Assembly: GCF_019703835.1 (NCBI RefSeq)
Contig: NZ_AP023054.1
Span: 3,471,580-3,535,579 of the forward strand
DNA from: Thaumasiovibrio subtropicus
GTDB taxonomy: Bacteria; Pseudomonadota; Gammaproteobacteria; Enterobacterales; Vibrionaceae
Length of the DNA stretch: 64,000 bases
Direction of reading: 5' to 3'
Positions 25,567 to 35,215 of the stretch are shown here, piece after piece. Under the pieces are notes generated by a model. The model was not told the origin of the DNA and searched no databases. It worked only from the letters and a program-made list of their open reading frames with translations. The first letter of the stretch is position 1. Every line of letters begins with the position of its first letter. A program made the position numbers and the translations under genes.

Positions 25567-27870
25567 TCAATTGGCGGATTGTACCACCTCTGCTTCGGTG
25601 TGGGGTACGGTTGGTGATAAGTGCTGGCTCAAAGACGCAACCAGCTCAGGGAGTGGACAAGGCTTACCAATTAAATAACCTTGGGCGTAATCGACATTCA
25701 AATCACGGAGTTGCGCTAAAATCTCTTCACCCTCAACAAACTCCGCCACCGTCTTTTTACCCATTGTTTTCGCTAACTCATTGATCGCTCTCACCATGGC
25801 CAAATCCATCTCATCTTTCGCGATGTCTCGGACAAACATGCCATCAATCTTAATGATATCGACGGGAATACGCTTCAAATAACCGAAAGACGACAGGCCT
25901 GAGCCAAAATCATCCAACGCAATCTGACAGCCTATTTTCTTCAAACGCGTAAACAGGGAGATCGCTTCACTCATATTACTGATCGCGGCCGTTTCAGTAA
26001 TTTCTAAGCACAGTTTCTCAGGCGGGACTTGAGAAGAACGGATAGTTTGCTCAAGGAAAGAGACAAAATCCGCGTTGCCCATCGACTGACCAGATAAGTT
26101 GATAGAACACAACTCCAAGGCAGCAAGTGCATTCGGTGCACTCGCAAGCCATGCTAAGGTGTGCTCGACCACGTAGCGGTCGATCAGATGTGCCAAGTTA
26201 TAGCGCTCAGCAGCAGGTAAGAACACCCCCGGAGGGGCCATCTCGCCATTCTTATCACGCATTCTGACCAGAATTTCGTAGTGATGCCGGGTAGACCCCG
26301 AAGCAACAGGCAAGATCTGTTGGGCATAAAGCTCAAAGCGCTGTTCACTGATCGCTTCATGAATACGGTTTACATACACCATCTCCAACTCACGACGCTT
26401 CAGCTCTTCGTCGTCAGGGTGATAAATATGCAGACGATTTCGACCTTCGTCTTTTGCCGCATAACAAGCGGTATCCGCTTGCGCATGAACCTGTTGCGGT
26501 GAGCCTGACGTCTTATCAATCAAACGGATACCCAACGAGGCACTGAACGCAAAGCGGTTGTTTCGCCAGAAGAACTCATTGGTTTCTAGTGTACTAAGAA
26601 TCAGCTCGCCTAAGGCTTGGGCTCGATCATAATCACAATCTGGCACCAACATAGCAAACTCATCTCCCCCTAGACGGGCGATGGTAGATGCCGCTGGTGC
26701 AATGCCGCTGAGTAACAACGCGACTTGCTTCAAGGCTTCGTCACCCGCCTCATGGCCTGCCGTGTCATTAATCACTTTAAACTGGTCGAGGTCGATATAG
26801 AACATCGCAAAATGCGCTTCTGTCTCGGTGGCGAGGTTGATGACGCGTTCCAGCTCAGACTCAAAATAGTTACGGTTAAACAGGTGGGTCAAATAGTCGT
26901 GGCTGGCTTGATACTCGAGCTTACTACGTAGCTCTTGGTTATCAGTAATATCCTCTCCCACCAGCAAAAGTTGCAAGTTCGAGGGCATAAAGCGAATAGT
27001 TTCACGGATCCATACCGCTTTGCCTTCCGCATTGCGGTATTTGAGCTCTCGGCGCCATACGGGTGTCGTACACTCATCATTTTGCGCCATGATTTGCTGT
27101 GGTGGCGGCTCATCACCGTCATAGAACTCCGTCACTTTGTGACCGAGCAATTCACGCTTACTGTAACCCAGCAGATCGGCCGCAAATTGGTTAACGGACT
27201 GAATTCGAGACTGTTGATCCACCGCCAGTAGCATCACAGGTTGGTGTTCGTAAAGCAGACGGTAGCCCACCTCACTTTCACGGAGTTTTTCTTCTGTTTG
27301 CCGACGCGCCGTCATATCGCGCGCTTCAAACAGGATCTGCCCACCCTCTTCATGATCATCACGATCAATCGCTTTAAAGCCGATCTCTAAGATCCGATTG
27401 CCCTGCTCGCGGCTCTTCATGGCAATTTCAAAGCTACTGATCTGTCCCATCTTGGCACGTACAAAGGCTTGACGCAGGGTTTCACCGCCCTCATCTTGCC
27501 AACAAGACCAGCGCCAAAATGGACGGTCATACTTAATTTGCCCGTGGCCGAGCATGTTTTGTAGGGCGAGGTTCCCTGAAACGAGATGACCTGATTGGTC
27601 AACAATACCAATATGCTGAAAGCTCTGATCAAAAACCCCTTCAAACAGGGCTTGGCTACGGCTGAGTTCAGCATCACTGCGGCGCATTTGACGAATCGTG
27701 GCGATGAGCATCGCGATAACGGCAAATAGCACCGACACCAACACGGTGCCGAGCAAAATCTCTTCTCGCAATACGGCCCAATGAGGGATCAGGCTACCTA
27801 ACCCTTCATGCGCAAAAGAAGGCAGAGAAATCAGCGCTAAAACGCCGACAAGCAATCGAAAAAATGGCAA
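25567..27870 (-). CDS. PAS-GGDEF-EAL c-di-GMP signalling protein
   Basis: The 767-residue protein has a signal peptide, a short periplasmic stretch (HEGLGSLIPHW), one membrane helix (LLGTVLVSVLFAVIAMLIA), two PAS domains (about 70-180 and 195-310), a GGDEF domain with intact RLGGDEF, and an EAL domain in which the EAL motif reads EIL (HYEILVRM). ITETA, ALDDFGSGLSSF, IKIDG, AEFVE and YAQGYLIG are present. Both cyclase and phosphodiesterase activity are possible. The start is TTG at 27870 with AAGGAACGAG just upstream; no ATG fits. asnC is divergent, 36 bp away. Confidence 0.88.
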   Translation of the reverse strand: MPFFRLLVGVLALISLPSFAHEGLGSLIPHWAVLREEILLGTVLVSVLFAVIAMLIATIRQMRRSDAELSRSQALFEGVFDQSFQHIGIVDQSGHLVSGNLALQNMLGHGQIKYDRPFWRWSCWQDEGGETLRQAFVRAKMGQISSFEIAMKSREQGNRILEIGFKAIDRDDHEEGGQILFEARDMTARRQTEEKLRESEVGYRLLYEHQPVMLLAVDQQSRIQSVNQFAADLLGYSKRELLGHKVTEFYDGDEPPPQQIMAQNDECTTPVWRRELKYRNAEGKAVWIRETIRFMPSNLQLLLVGEDITDNQELRSKLEYQASHDYLTHLFNRNYFESELERVINLATETEAHFAMFYIDLDQFKVINDTAGHEAGDEALKQVALLLSGIAPAASTIARLGGDEFAMLVPDCDYDRAQALGELILSTLETNEFFWRNNRFAFSASLGIRLIDKTSGSPQQVHAQADTACYAAKDEGRNRLHIYHPDDEELKRRELEMVYVNRIHEAISEQRFELYAQQILPVASGSTRHHYEILVRMRDKNGEMAPPGVFLPAAERYNLAHLIDRYVVEHTLAWLASAPNALAALELCSINLSGQSMGNADFVSFLEQTIRSSQVPPEKLCLEITETAAISNMSEAISLFTRLKKIGCQIALDDFGSGLSSFGYLKRIPVDIIKIDGMFVRDIAKDEMDLAMVRAINELAKTMGKKTVAEFVEGEEILAQLRDLNVDYAQGYLIGKPCPLPELVASLSQHLSPTVPHTEAEVVQSAN

Positions 27871-27906
27871 ACTCGTTCCTTATTTAACTCGACACAGGCG
27901 AAGTAT

Positions 27907-28362
27907 ATGACTGCCAAACTCGACGACCTGGATCGAGAGATCCTTAGCACTTTGATGGATGATGCTCGCCACACCTACGCAGATATGGCGAAGCGCTTTC
28001 AAGTTAGCCCTGCAACTGTCCATGTCAGGGTCGAAAAAATGCGTGCTGCCAACATTATTACTGGCACCGAAGTCAATGTTAACCCCAAAGCGCTGGGGTA
28101 CGATGTTTGTTGCTTTATAGGTATAAACCTCAAAGCCGCACGCGACTATCACTCTGCACTCGAGAAATTGGCTGCCCTCGATGAAGTGGTCGAAGCCTAC
28201 TACACCACTGGCGCTTACAACATTTTCGTTAAGCTGATGTGCCGCTCTATTGAAGAGTTACAATACGTTCTGATTGATAAATTACAAGCCATCGACGAAG
28301 TCCAATCTACAGAAACGTTAATTTCGCTGCAAAATCCTATCAATCGCAATGTGAAACCGTAA
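27907..28362 (+). CDS. asnC: transcriptional regulator AsnC
   Basis: This 151-residue Lrp/AsnC protein has an N-terminal HTH (LDREILSTLMDDARHTYADMAKRFQVS) and a C-terminal RAM ligand domain (YYTTGAYNIFVKLMCRS). It follows the asparagine-sensing AsnC closely, which in E. coli controls asnA and itself. No asnA is in the window. It is divergent from the GGDEF-EAL gene and may share that promoter region. A strong terminator follows. Confidence 0.9.
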   Translation: MTAKLDDLDREILSTLMDDARHTYADMAKRFQVSPATVHVRVEKMRAANIITGTEVNVNPKALGYDVCCFIGINLKAARDYHSALEKLAALDEVVEAYYTTGAYNIFVKLMCRSIEELQYVLIDKLQAIDEVQSTETLISLQNPINRNVKP

Positions 28363-28395
28363 GCGTACTTTTGTCACTTTGGCGTATCAGATATT

Positions 28396-28431
28396 AAAAA
28401 AGCCGGCCCCAACAATTGGGAAGCCGGCTTT
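28396..28431. terminator. bidirectional terminator between asnC and prlC
   Basis: AAAGCCGGC (28399-28407) pairs with GCCGGCTTT (28423-28431), with CCC/GGG extending the stem. A/T flanks fit both converging genes. Confidence 0.85.
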
Positions 28432-28452
28432 GTCATTTCATTGTCTTCAGGT

Positions 28453-30489
28453 TTAGCCTTGAATACCACTGTGACGCAACAAGGCATCAATTTGTGGCTC
28501 ACGGCCACGGAAACGCTTAAACAATGTCATCGGCTCTTCACTGCCACCACGTGTCAGAATGTTGTCAAGGAATGACTTGCCCGTTTCTGTATTGAAGATA
28601 CCCTCTTCTTCAAAGCGAGAATACGCATCCGCAGACAACACTTCCGCCCACAAGTAGCTGTAGTAGCCAGCACTGTAACCGCCTGCGAAGATATGACTAA
28701 AGCTATGCGGGAAACGGTTCCATTCCGGGCTTGGTACCACAGAAACCTGCGACTTAATCCGCTTCAGCGTTTCCAGCACTTGCGGGCCGACTTCTGGGTC
28801 GTATTCCGTATACAGGGTGAAATCGAACAAACCAAACTCAAGCTGACGCAGAATACCCATTGCCGACTGGAAGTTTTTCGCCGCTAACATTTTCTCTAGC
28901 ATAGCTTTCGGTAACGGTTCACCGGTTTCATAGTGACCGGAGATAAAGGCCAACGCCTCTTCTTCCCAACACCAGTTTTCGAGGAACTGACTTGGTAGCT
29001 CAACCGCATCCCATGGCACACCATTAATACCCGCAACCGCACCGGTATTAATTTGGGTCAACATGTGATGGATACCATGGCCAAACTCGTGGAACAGGGT
29101 GACCACTTCATCATGGGTAAACAGGGCTGGTCTAGGGCCAACTGGGCGGTTAAAGTTACAGGTCAAGTACGCCACTGGGTGTTGCTGTTCGCCATCAAGC
29201 GTCATACGGCGACCAATACAATCATCCATCCATGCGCCACCACGTTTGTTTTCACGTGCGTAGAGATCAAGGTAGAAACTGCCGCGCAGGTTATTGTCGG
29301 CATCAAAGATATCGTAGAATGAGACATCCTCATGCCATACATCCACCCCTTCACGCGGACGCACCGACATACCGAACAAACGGTTCAGCACTTCAAACAA
29401 TCCTTTGATCGCCGTAGCTTCTGGGAAGTATGGGCGCAGCTCTTCATCAGAAATACTGTATTTGTGCTGCTTAAGCTTCTCAGCGTAGTAACCAAAGTCC
29501 CACGGCTGAAGATCCTCAGCGCCGAACTCCTCTTTCGCATACGCACGTAGCTCTGCTACCTCGCGCTCGCCCTGCGGTTTTGCTTTCGTTGCAAGTTCAT
29601 TTAAGAAACCCAGTACTTGGTCGGTCGACTCCGCCATCTTGGTGGCTAGTGACTTCTCGCTGTAGGTCGCAAAGCCCAGTAAACGTGCTAGCTCATTGCT
29701 AAGTTTCAGTTTCTCTGCAATGATTTCGCTGTTATCCCATTTACCTGCATTTGGACCACGATCAGAAGCGCGAGTCGTAAAGGCTTCGTAAATCTCTTGG
29801 CGCAGTGCACGGTTATCACAGTAAGTCATCACCGGCAGGTAAGAAGGGATATCCAATGTGAATAAGTAACCCTCTTCCTCTTTGGCTTCTGCCTGTGCTT
29901 TCGCGGCTAGCACTGCTGATTCGGGTAAGCCAGCAAGCTCAGCCTCATCTTTGATCAGCTTGCTCCAACCCATGGTTGCATCGAGGACGTTGTTACTAAA
30001 CTGCGAAGAGAGCTCGGACAAACGCTTGCTGATTTCACCGTAGCGGTGCTGCTCATCGGCCGGTAAACCGATGCCAGACAACTCAAAATCACGCAATGCA
30101 TGGTTAATCGACGTTTGCTGCGCCGTGGTCAGCGTCGCAAACGCATCACTCGCTTTCAGCGTTTTATACGCTTCATACAAGCCTTTATGTTGGCCAAGCC
30201 AAGTCCCGTAATCTGACAACAGAGGCAGACAGGCTTCATAGGCTTCACGCAACTCAGGGCTATTTTGCACGCCGTTTAAATGGCCAACAGGAGACCAAAT
30301 ACGGTTTAACTTGTCATCCACTTCTTCAAGCGGTGCACACAACGTCTCCCAGCTTGGTGGAGATTGCAGAACGTCTTCAACTTTGGCACGACACTGTGCA
30401 ATCGCTTCTTCAACAGCCGGTTGGATATGCTCCGGCTTAATAGCAGAAAAGGGTGGTAGGCCCGTCATTTCGAGTAGCGGATTAGACAT
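28453..30489 (-). CDS. prlC: oligopeptidase A
   Basis: This 678-residue M3 zinc metallopeptidase degrades signal peptides and other short peptides in the cytosol. The active site HEFGHGIHH is present with its downstream glutamate region, and almost every block of E. coli PrlC is visible (FELSGIGLP, DIPSYLPVMTYCDN, GGSEEPMTLFKRFRGREPQ). ATG at 30489 with AAGGAAG fits MSNPLL of the family, so the upstream in-frame extension is not used. It is divergent from rlmJ, as in E. coli. Confidence 0.95.
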   Translation of the reverse strand: MSNPLLEMTGLPPFSAIKPEHIQPAVEEAIAQCRAKVEDVLQSPPSWETLCAPLEEVDDKLNRIWSPVGHLNGVQNSPELREAYEACLPLLSDYGTWLGQHKGLYEAYKTLKASDAFATLTTAQQTSINHALRDFELSGIGLPADEQHRYGEISKRLSELSSQFSNNVLDATMGWSKLIKDEAELAGLPESAVLAAKAQAEAKEEEGYLFTLDIPSYLPVMTYCDNRALRQEIYEAFTTRASDRGPNAGKWDNSEIIAEKLKLSNELARLLGFATYSEKSLATKMAESTDQVLGFLNELATKAKPQGEREVAELRAYAKEEFGAEDLQPWDFGYYAEKLKQHKYSISDEELRPYFPEATAIKGLFEVLNRLFGMSVRPREGVDVWHEDVSFYDIFDADNNLRGSFYLDLYARENKRGGAWMDDCIGRRMTLDGEQQHPVAYLTCNFNRPVGPRPALFTHDEVVTLFHEFGHGIHHMLTQINTGAVAGINGVPWDAVELPSQFLENWCWEEEALAFISGHYETGEPLPKAMLEKMLAAKNFQSAMGILRQLEFGLFDFTLYTEYDPEVGPQVLETLKRIKSQVSVVPSPEWNRFPHSFSHIFAGGYSAGYYSYLWAEVLSADAYSRFEEEGIFNTETGKSFLDNILTRGGSEEPMTLFKRFRGREPQIDALLRHSGIQG

Positions 30490-30687
30490 GAAAGCTTCCT
30501 TAACTGATGTCAGTTTGGGCAAGGCAACAGCTCAGTGTTGCCGCTGATAGTTACAAGCTAGATATGGGTTCTGGGGGTAATAAATTCAATGGCTTCCCAT
30601 TTCGTCTCAATCAATAAGCCTTCCAAGGCTGCATCTTGATCCCCTATCAGTCATAATAGCGCGAATTTTAGTCCCGAGAATCACCCT

Positions 30688-31527
30688 ATGCTCAGTTATC
30701 GTCACAGTTTTCATGCTGGCAACCATGCCGATGTCATCAAACACATTGTCGAAACTCTGATCCTGCAAGCCCTTAAGCAGAAAGAGAAACCCTTCGTTTA
30801 TCACGACACCCACTCAGGTGTCGGTCGCTACGACTTGCAAGATGAGCGCGCCGAAAAAACGGGCGAATATAAAGAAGGGATCGCGCGAATCTGGGCACAA
30901 TCTGCCCTTCCAGAGGGGGTACAAGATTACTTCGACGCAGTGAAAGCGGTGAATAACAGTGACTCTCTGCGCTATTACCCGGGCTCGCCCCGTATTGCGC
31001 GTGCGCAAATTCGTCCGCAAGATCGCATGGTATTGACTGAACTTCATCCGTCTGATTTCCCACTGCTACTGCAAGAGTTTCGCAGTGATCGTCAGGTGAA
31101 AATCTATAAAGAGGACGGCTTTGCCCGCTTAAAAGCCAGCTTACCGCCGAAAGAGCGCCGTGGTCTGGTCTTGATTGATCCCCCTTACGAGTTGAAGCAT
31201 GAATACCAAGACGTGGTAAAGGCGATCAAAGAAGCGCATAAGCGTTGGGCGACGGGAACCTATGCGATTTGGTATCCGGTGGTCTACCGCGACAACATTG
31301 ACATGATGTTGAACGGCTTAGAAAAGCAGGGGATTCGCAAGATTCTGCAGATTGAACTGGGTGTTGCCCCCGACAGTGAAGAACGCGGTATGACCGCATC
31401 AGGCATGATCGTCATCAACCCACCGTGGAAGCTGGAATCGCAGATGGCCGACATTTTGCCTTGGCTGCAATCGCACATTGCACCAACACATGGCCATACA
31501 ACGCTGCGTTGGGTCGTTCCCGAGTAA
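30688..31527 (+). CDS. rlmJ: 23S rRNA m6A2030 methyltransferase
   Basis: The 279-residue RlmJ (YhiR) methylates A2030 of 23S rRNA. MLSYRHSFHAGNHADVIKH and DTHSGVGRYDL start the protein, and the catalytic motif is IDPPYE. No clear Shine-Dalgarno precedes the ATG. gorA follows after a terminator, and the order prlC-rlmJ-gor matches E. coli. Confidence 0.94.
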   Translation: MLSYRHSFHAGNHADVIKHIVETLILQALKQKEKPFVYHDTHSGVGRYDLQDERAEKTGEYKEGIARIWAQSALPEGVQDYFDAVKAVNNSDSLRYYPGSPRIARAQIRPQDRMVLTELHPSDFPLLLQEFRSDRQVKIYKEDGFARLKASLPPKERRGLVLIDPPYELKHEYQDVVKAIKEAHKRWATGTYAIWYPVVYRDNIDMMLNGLEKQGIRKILQIELGVAPDSEERGMTASGMIVINPPWKLESQMADILPWLQSHIAPTHGHTTLRWVVPE

Positions 31528-31578
31528 AGACAACCCGTCTCTCCTGCGACGTTTTGGTCTCTCGGCATAAAAAGTAAC

Positions 31579-31608
31579 AAAACGCACTGACAACTCAGTG
31601 CGTTTTTT
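31579..31608 (+). terminator. terminator of rlmJ
   Basis: AAAACGCACTGA (31579-31590) pairs with TCAGTGCGTTTT (31595-31606) around a CAAC loop, followed by more T. Confidence 0.9.
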
Positions 31609-31683
31609 CTTTCTCTCCCTGCCATCGACCGATACACTTAGTTGCGTCAGTATGGAATTTAAAAAGAATTTGAGGAGAAAGTA

Positions 31684-33039
31684 ATGGCGACCCATTTTGA
31701 CTACCTATGTATTGGTGGCGGCAGTGGTGGTATTGCATCAGCAAACCGAGCAGCAATGTATGGCGCGAAAGTTGGCCTTATCGAAGCGAAAGCACTCGGT
31801 GGCACCTGTGTAAATGTGGGTTGTGTGCCGAAGAAAGTGATGTGGCACGGTGCGCAAATCGCTGAAGCGATGCACCTCTATGCGAAAGACTACGGTTTTG
31901 ATGTCAGCGTCAATAACTTCGACTGGGCCAAGCTGGTCGAAAGCCGCGAAGCTTACATTGGTCGTATCCACAAAGCGTACGACAATGTACTGGGTAACAA
32001 CAAAGTGGAAGTGATCAACGGCTTTGCCAAGTTTGTTGATGCCAATACTGTTGAAGTGAATGGTGAGCACTATACCGCTGACCATATTCTCATCGCCGTG
32101 GGTGGCGAGCCAACCATTCCGAATATTCCAGGTGCAGAACACGGTATCGATTCGAATGGTTTCTTCGAGCTAAACGCACAACCAAAGCGCACCGCAGTGA
32201 TCGGAGCGGGCTACATCGCGGTTGAAATCGCCGGGGTATTGAGCGCGCTAGGTACAGATACCCACCTGTTCGTCCGTAAAGAATCTCCACTACGCAGCTT
32301 CGACCCCTTGATCGTCGAGACCTTGGTTGAAGTGATGAATGCCGAGGGCCCAACGCTACATACCCACAGCGTCCCTAAAGAAGTCGTGAAAGAAGACGAT
32401 GGCACCTTCACCTTGCACTTCGAAAACGGTGAAACGCACAATACCGACTTACTCATCTGGGCCATTGGTCGCCACCCTGTGACCGATCGCATCAACTTAG
32501 ACGCCACTGGTGTAGAGACCAATGAGCGCGGCTACATCAAGGTAGACGAATACCAGCAAACCAATGTCAAAGGCATCTACTGTGTTGGTGACATCATGGA
32601 AGGTGGTATTGAACTCACCCCTGTTGCGGTAAAAGCGGGGCGTCAATTGTCTGAGCGTCTCTTCAACAACAAACCTGACGCCAAGATGGATTACAACTTA
32701 GTCCCAACGGTTGTCTTCAGCCACCCACCGATTGGCACCATTGGTCTGACTGAGCCAGAAGCGATTGCTCAGTACGGCGAAGAAAACGTGAAAGTGTACA
32801 AATCCGGCTTCACGGCCATGTACACCGCCGTCACTAGCCATCGTCAGCCATGTAAGATGAAACTTGTCTGCGCGGGCCCTGAAGAGACCGTCGTTGGTCT
32901 ACACGGCATTGGCTTCACGGTCGATGAAATGATCCAAGGCTTCGGTGTTGCCATGAAGATGGGCGCAACTAAAGCTGACTTTGACAGCGTTGTCGCGATT
33001 CACCCAACAGGCTCGGAAGAATTTGTTACCATGCGTTAA
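31684..33039 (+). CDS. gorA: glutathione-disulphide reductase
   Basis: This 451-residue flavoprotein reduces glutathione disulphide with [19 protein letters not shown] binds FAD. The redox pair sits in [26 protein letters not shown] and the following Arg segment bind [17 protein letters not shown] carries the C-terminal His-Glu acid-base pair. TTTGAGGAGAAAG precedes the ATG. It is flanked by terminators on both sides, so it is monocistronic. I found no OxyR site by eye. Confidence 0.95.
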   Translation: MATHFDYLCIGGGSGGIASANRAAMYGAKVGLIEAKALGGTCVNVGCVPKKVMWHGAQIAEAMHLYAKDYGFDVSVNNFDWAKLVESREAYIGRIHKAYDNVLGNNKVEVINGFAKFVDANTVEVNGEHYTADHILIAVGGEPTIPNIPGAEHGIDSNGFFELNAQPKRTAVIGAGYIAVEIAGVLSALGTDTHLFVRKESPLRSFDPLIVETLVEVMNAEGPTLHTHSVPKEVVKEDDGTFTLHFENGETHNTDLLIWAIGRHPVTDRINLDATGVETNERGYIKVDEYQQTNVKGIYCVGDIMEGGIELTPVAVKAGRQLSERLFNNKPDAKMDYNLVPTVVFSHPPIGTIGLTEPEAIAQYGEENVKVYKSGFTAMYTAVTSHRQPCKMKLVCAGPEETVVGLHGIGFTVDEMIQGFGVAMKMGATKADFDSVVAIHPTGSEEFVTMR

Positions 33040-33066
33040 TCGCATCGACAAGCAGCAGATGAAAAC

Positions 33067-33095
33067 AAAGGGCCATCAGAAGATGGCCCTTTTTA
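33067..33095. terminator. bidirectional terminator after gorA
   Basis: AAAGGGCCATC (33067-33077) pairs with GATGGCCCTTT (33082-33092), with TT following. It also fits the converging gene at 33106-33537. Confidence 0.85.
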
Positions 33096-33105
33096 GTCCC
33101 TGCGA

Positions 33106-33537
33106 TCATTGCCCTTTGGCGAGCTTGGCAAACTTGCTGTAGGTGCTCACTTTGCCATTGATGTACTCGATGCCACAGTGCAGGTTGTTTTCTTTACGAC
33201 CCACAATTTGGTACTCAACGATAAACTCCCCGTTAATCACCTTGATAAACAAAAAGCCATCCATGACTTTCCAAACGCCTTGCAAGGTGTTGTCGGTAAA
33301 CAGGTCGCGCTCGATTAAGGTGCCATTCGGTTTTAGCTCCAGTTGTGAAGAAAAACCGTCTACATTCACCTTTAACCAAGGTTGCTGGTGCATTTCATAA
33401 CTCAGGATTTTACGGCGTGTCTTGGACCACTTTTTGAGTGCCGCCTCTTGCGAAGGTGTCAAAATCGGCAAATCTTCCATCTCCAACAGGGTGTGATAGG
33501 TCTCGTACCAAAAAAGCTGAAGATGGAGTAATTTCAT
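33106..33537 (-). CDS. uncharacterised protein
   Basis: The 143-residue protein begins MKLLHLQLFWYETYHTLLEMEDLPILT. It looks like an alpha-helical first third followed by a beta-rich half (WLKVNVDGFSSQLELKPNGTLIERDLF), reminiscent of a lipocalin or META-like small barrel. I do not recognise the family. The start is uncertain: 33537 has no strong ribosome-binding site, and an ATG at 33570 would add 11 residues. It lies between gorA, which converges, and the ula operon, with no clear functional link. Confidence 0.65.
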   Translation of the reverse strand: MKLLHLQLFWYETYHTLLEMEDLPILTPSQEAALKKWSKTRRKILSYEMHQQPWLKVNVDGFSSQLELKPNGTLIERDLFTDNTLQGVWKVMDGFLFIKVINGEFIVEYQIVGRKENNLHCGIEYINGKVSTYSKFAKLAKGQ

Positions 33538-33668
33538 AACGATACAGGCGCCATATGAAGAAAAAACCATTCTTGGTTAGTCGATATAGCAAGTCAAACC
33601 CTTTATCTACGCAATGAGAGCAAGAAGAAAAAACGCTGCCGACAAAGAAAACACGGTTTACGCGCTCG

Positions 33669-34553
33669 TCACCATACCGGAAAGAGTGGCGGCATTCCCG
33701 CCGCCTCTGAAGCGACATTAAGCCGCAGTTGCGCGGTGCGAATATCATCCTCCCATGCCTCATCTTGCGCCCACATCTCTATCACTAACGGCACCACACA
33801 CTCGGTTGCTTTTAAGGTTTTAAAAATGGCATCGAAGTCGACGTCTCCTTCCCCAATGACCAAATCCCGAAACTGACCTTCATACCCCTCTTTAACACGA
33901 TAAGTATCCTTTAAATGGATTTGGGTAATGTGGGGCTTGCTGAGTGCTAACTCGGTGCAGACATCGTAGTTCCACCCCGAAATATTGCCGATATCGGGAT
34001 AGGCGGTGAAATAGGGCGAGTTCACTTCTCGATTAAGCACTTCAAACTTACTCAGTGAGTTCAGGTAGTCGGTATCCATGATTTCGACCGCCAACATCAC
34101 CCCGGCTTTTTCAGCCAGTTTCGCCGCTTGCTTCATCCCTTCAATAAAGCGCTGGTGGGTCGCTTCATTGGCAGGCTCATAATAGACATCGTAGCCTGCT
34201 AGCTGAATGGTGCGCACGCCGAGTTTATACGCCAAGGTAATGGCTTTCTCCATGTGCATTACCGCTTGCTGGCGAATCTGCGCATCCGCGGATCCAAAGG
34301 GGTATTTGCGGTGGGCACTCAAACACATCGATTGCAGCGGTATGCCATATAACTCGCACTGGTGACGCAAGGCATAAATGGTTTCATCATCCCAATCGAG
34401 TCGCTGGCGGCGCTCCTCTGATTCATCAATGGAGATCTCCAGAAAGTCAAAACCTAAGGCACGCGTTTTGGCGAGCTTCTCTTCCCAAGAGAGTGTGTTT
34501 GGCAGCGCTTTTTCATACAGCCCGACGCGATGACGTTCAACATGTTGATACAT
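33669..34553 (-). CDS. ulaE: L-xylulose/L-ribulose-5-phosphate 3-epimerase
   Basis: This 294-residue TIM-barrel epimerase converts L-xylulose 5-phosphate to L-ribulose 5-phosphate in ascorbate breakdown. VGLYEKALPN, MCLSAHRKYPFGS, AGYDVYYE, EIMDTDY and YPDIGNISGWNYD match UlaE, with metal-ligand Glu and Asp in the last two. Its ATG at 34553 lies 10 bp after ulaD and follows AGGTGG. It is the last gene of the minus-strand ula operon; no clear terminator was seen in the 131 bp after it. Confidence 0.92.
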   Translation of the reverse strand: MYQHVERHRVGLYEKALPNTLSWEEKLAKTRALGFDFLEISIDESEERRQRLDWDDETIYALRHQCELYGIPLQSMCLSAHRKYPFGSADAQIRQQAVMHMEKAITLAYKLGVRTIQLAGYDVYYEPANEATHQRFIEGMKQAAKLAEKAGVMLAVEIMDTDYLNSLSKFEVLNREVNSPYFTAYPDIGNISGWNYDVCTELALSKPHITQIHLKDTYRVKEGYEGQFRDLVIGEGDVDFDAIFKTLKATECVVPLVIEMWAQDEAWEDDIRTAQLRLNVASEAAGMPPLFPVW

Positions 34554-34563
34554 ACGCCACCAC

Positions 34564-35211
34564 CTAGTTCCAATAACGATCAATTTGAGCACGTAACGCT
34601 TCCGCGGTGGCTCTGCCCTGCTCACCCGCTAATGCCCTACCTGCAATAAATGCTTTTGCTTCAATCCCTTCGAACAAGTACAGGTCCTCTGGCACGATCC
34701 CTCCGGTAATCGACAACGCCAAACCCAGATCTGAAAGCGCGCGCATGTTCGCGATGTCATGCTCTGTCCAACCGACCCCTGCCAACTCCGCATCGCGAGA
34801 GCGGTGATAAATCGCTTGGCGAATGCCTAAGTCGACCCACGCTTTTGCATCGTCCATGGTCCAGTTGCCATAGATTTCAATTTGAATCTCGCCGTTATGC
34901 TCATCGGCTACCTGCTTACAAGCGGCAATCGTTGCGATATGCGCTGCCGCTGACACGGTGATCCAATCCGCCCCTGCTTCGAAGGCCATCTTAGAGAGAA
35001 TCGCCCCGCCATCGGTGGTTTTCATATCGCATACCAACACATGATCAGGATGATTTTCACGTAATGTAGCGACGGCATTCATTCCTTCCGCAAAGGCCAG
35101 TATCGTGCCCACTTCGATGACATCGACAAAGCTTTCCACGTTCGCAGCAACCGCCATCGCGGCTTCAAGGGTCGTCTGGTCGAGCGCGATCTGAATCATA
35201 GGTTTTGTCAT
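34564..35211 (-). CDS. ulaD: 3-keto-L-gulonate-6-phosphate decarboxylase
   Basis: The 215-residue enzyme of the orotidine-decarboxylase suprafamily makes L-xylulose 5-phosphate. Signature blocks are ALDQTTLEAA, DMKTTDGGAI (catalytic Asp-x-Lys-x-x-Asp), IEIYGNWT and YHRSRDAELAG. ATG at 35211 follows AAGGATAA and fits the usual length of 216; the longer upstream frame overlaps the HAD gene and is not used. It lies four bases after that gene and ten before ulaE. Confidence 0.94.
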   Translation of the reverse strand: MTKPMIQIALDQTTLEAAMAVAANVESFVDVIEVGTILAFAEGMNAVATLRENHPDHVLVCDMKTTDGGAILSKMAFEAGADWITVSAAAHIATIAACKQVADEHNGEIQIEIYGNWTMDDAKAWVDLGIRQAIYHRSRDAELAGVGWTEHDIANMRALSDLGLALSITGGIVPEDLYLFEGIEAKAFIAGRALAGEQGRATAEALRAQIDRYWN

Positions 35212-35215
35212 TGGC

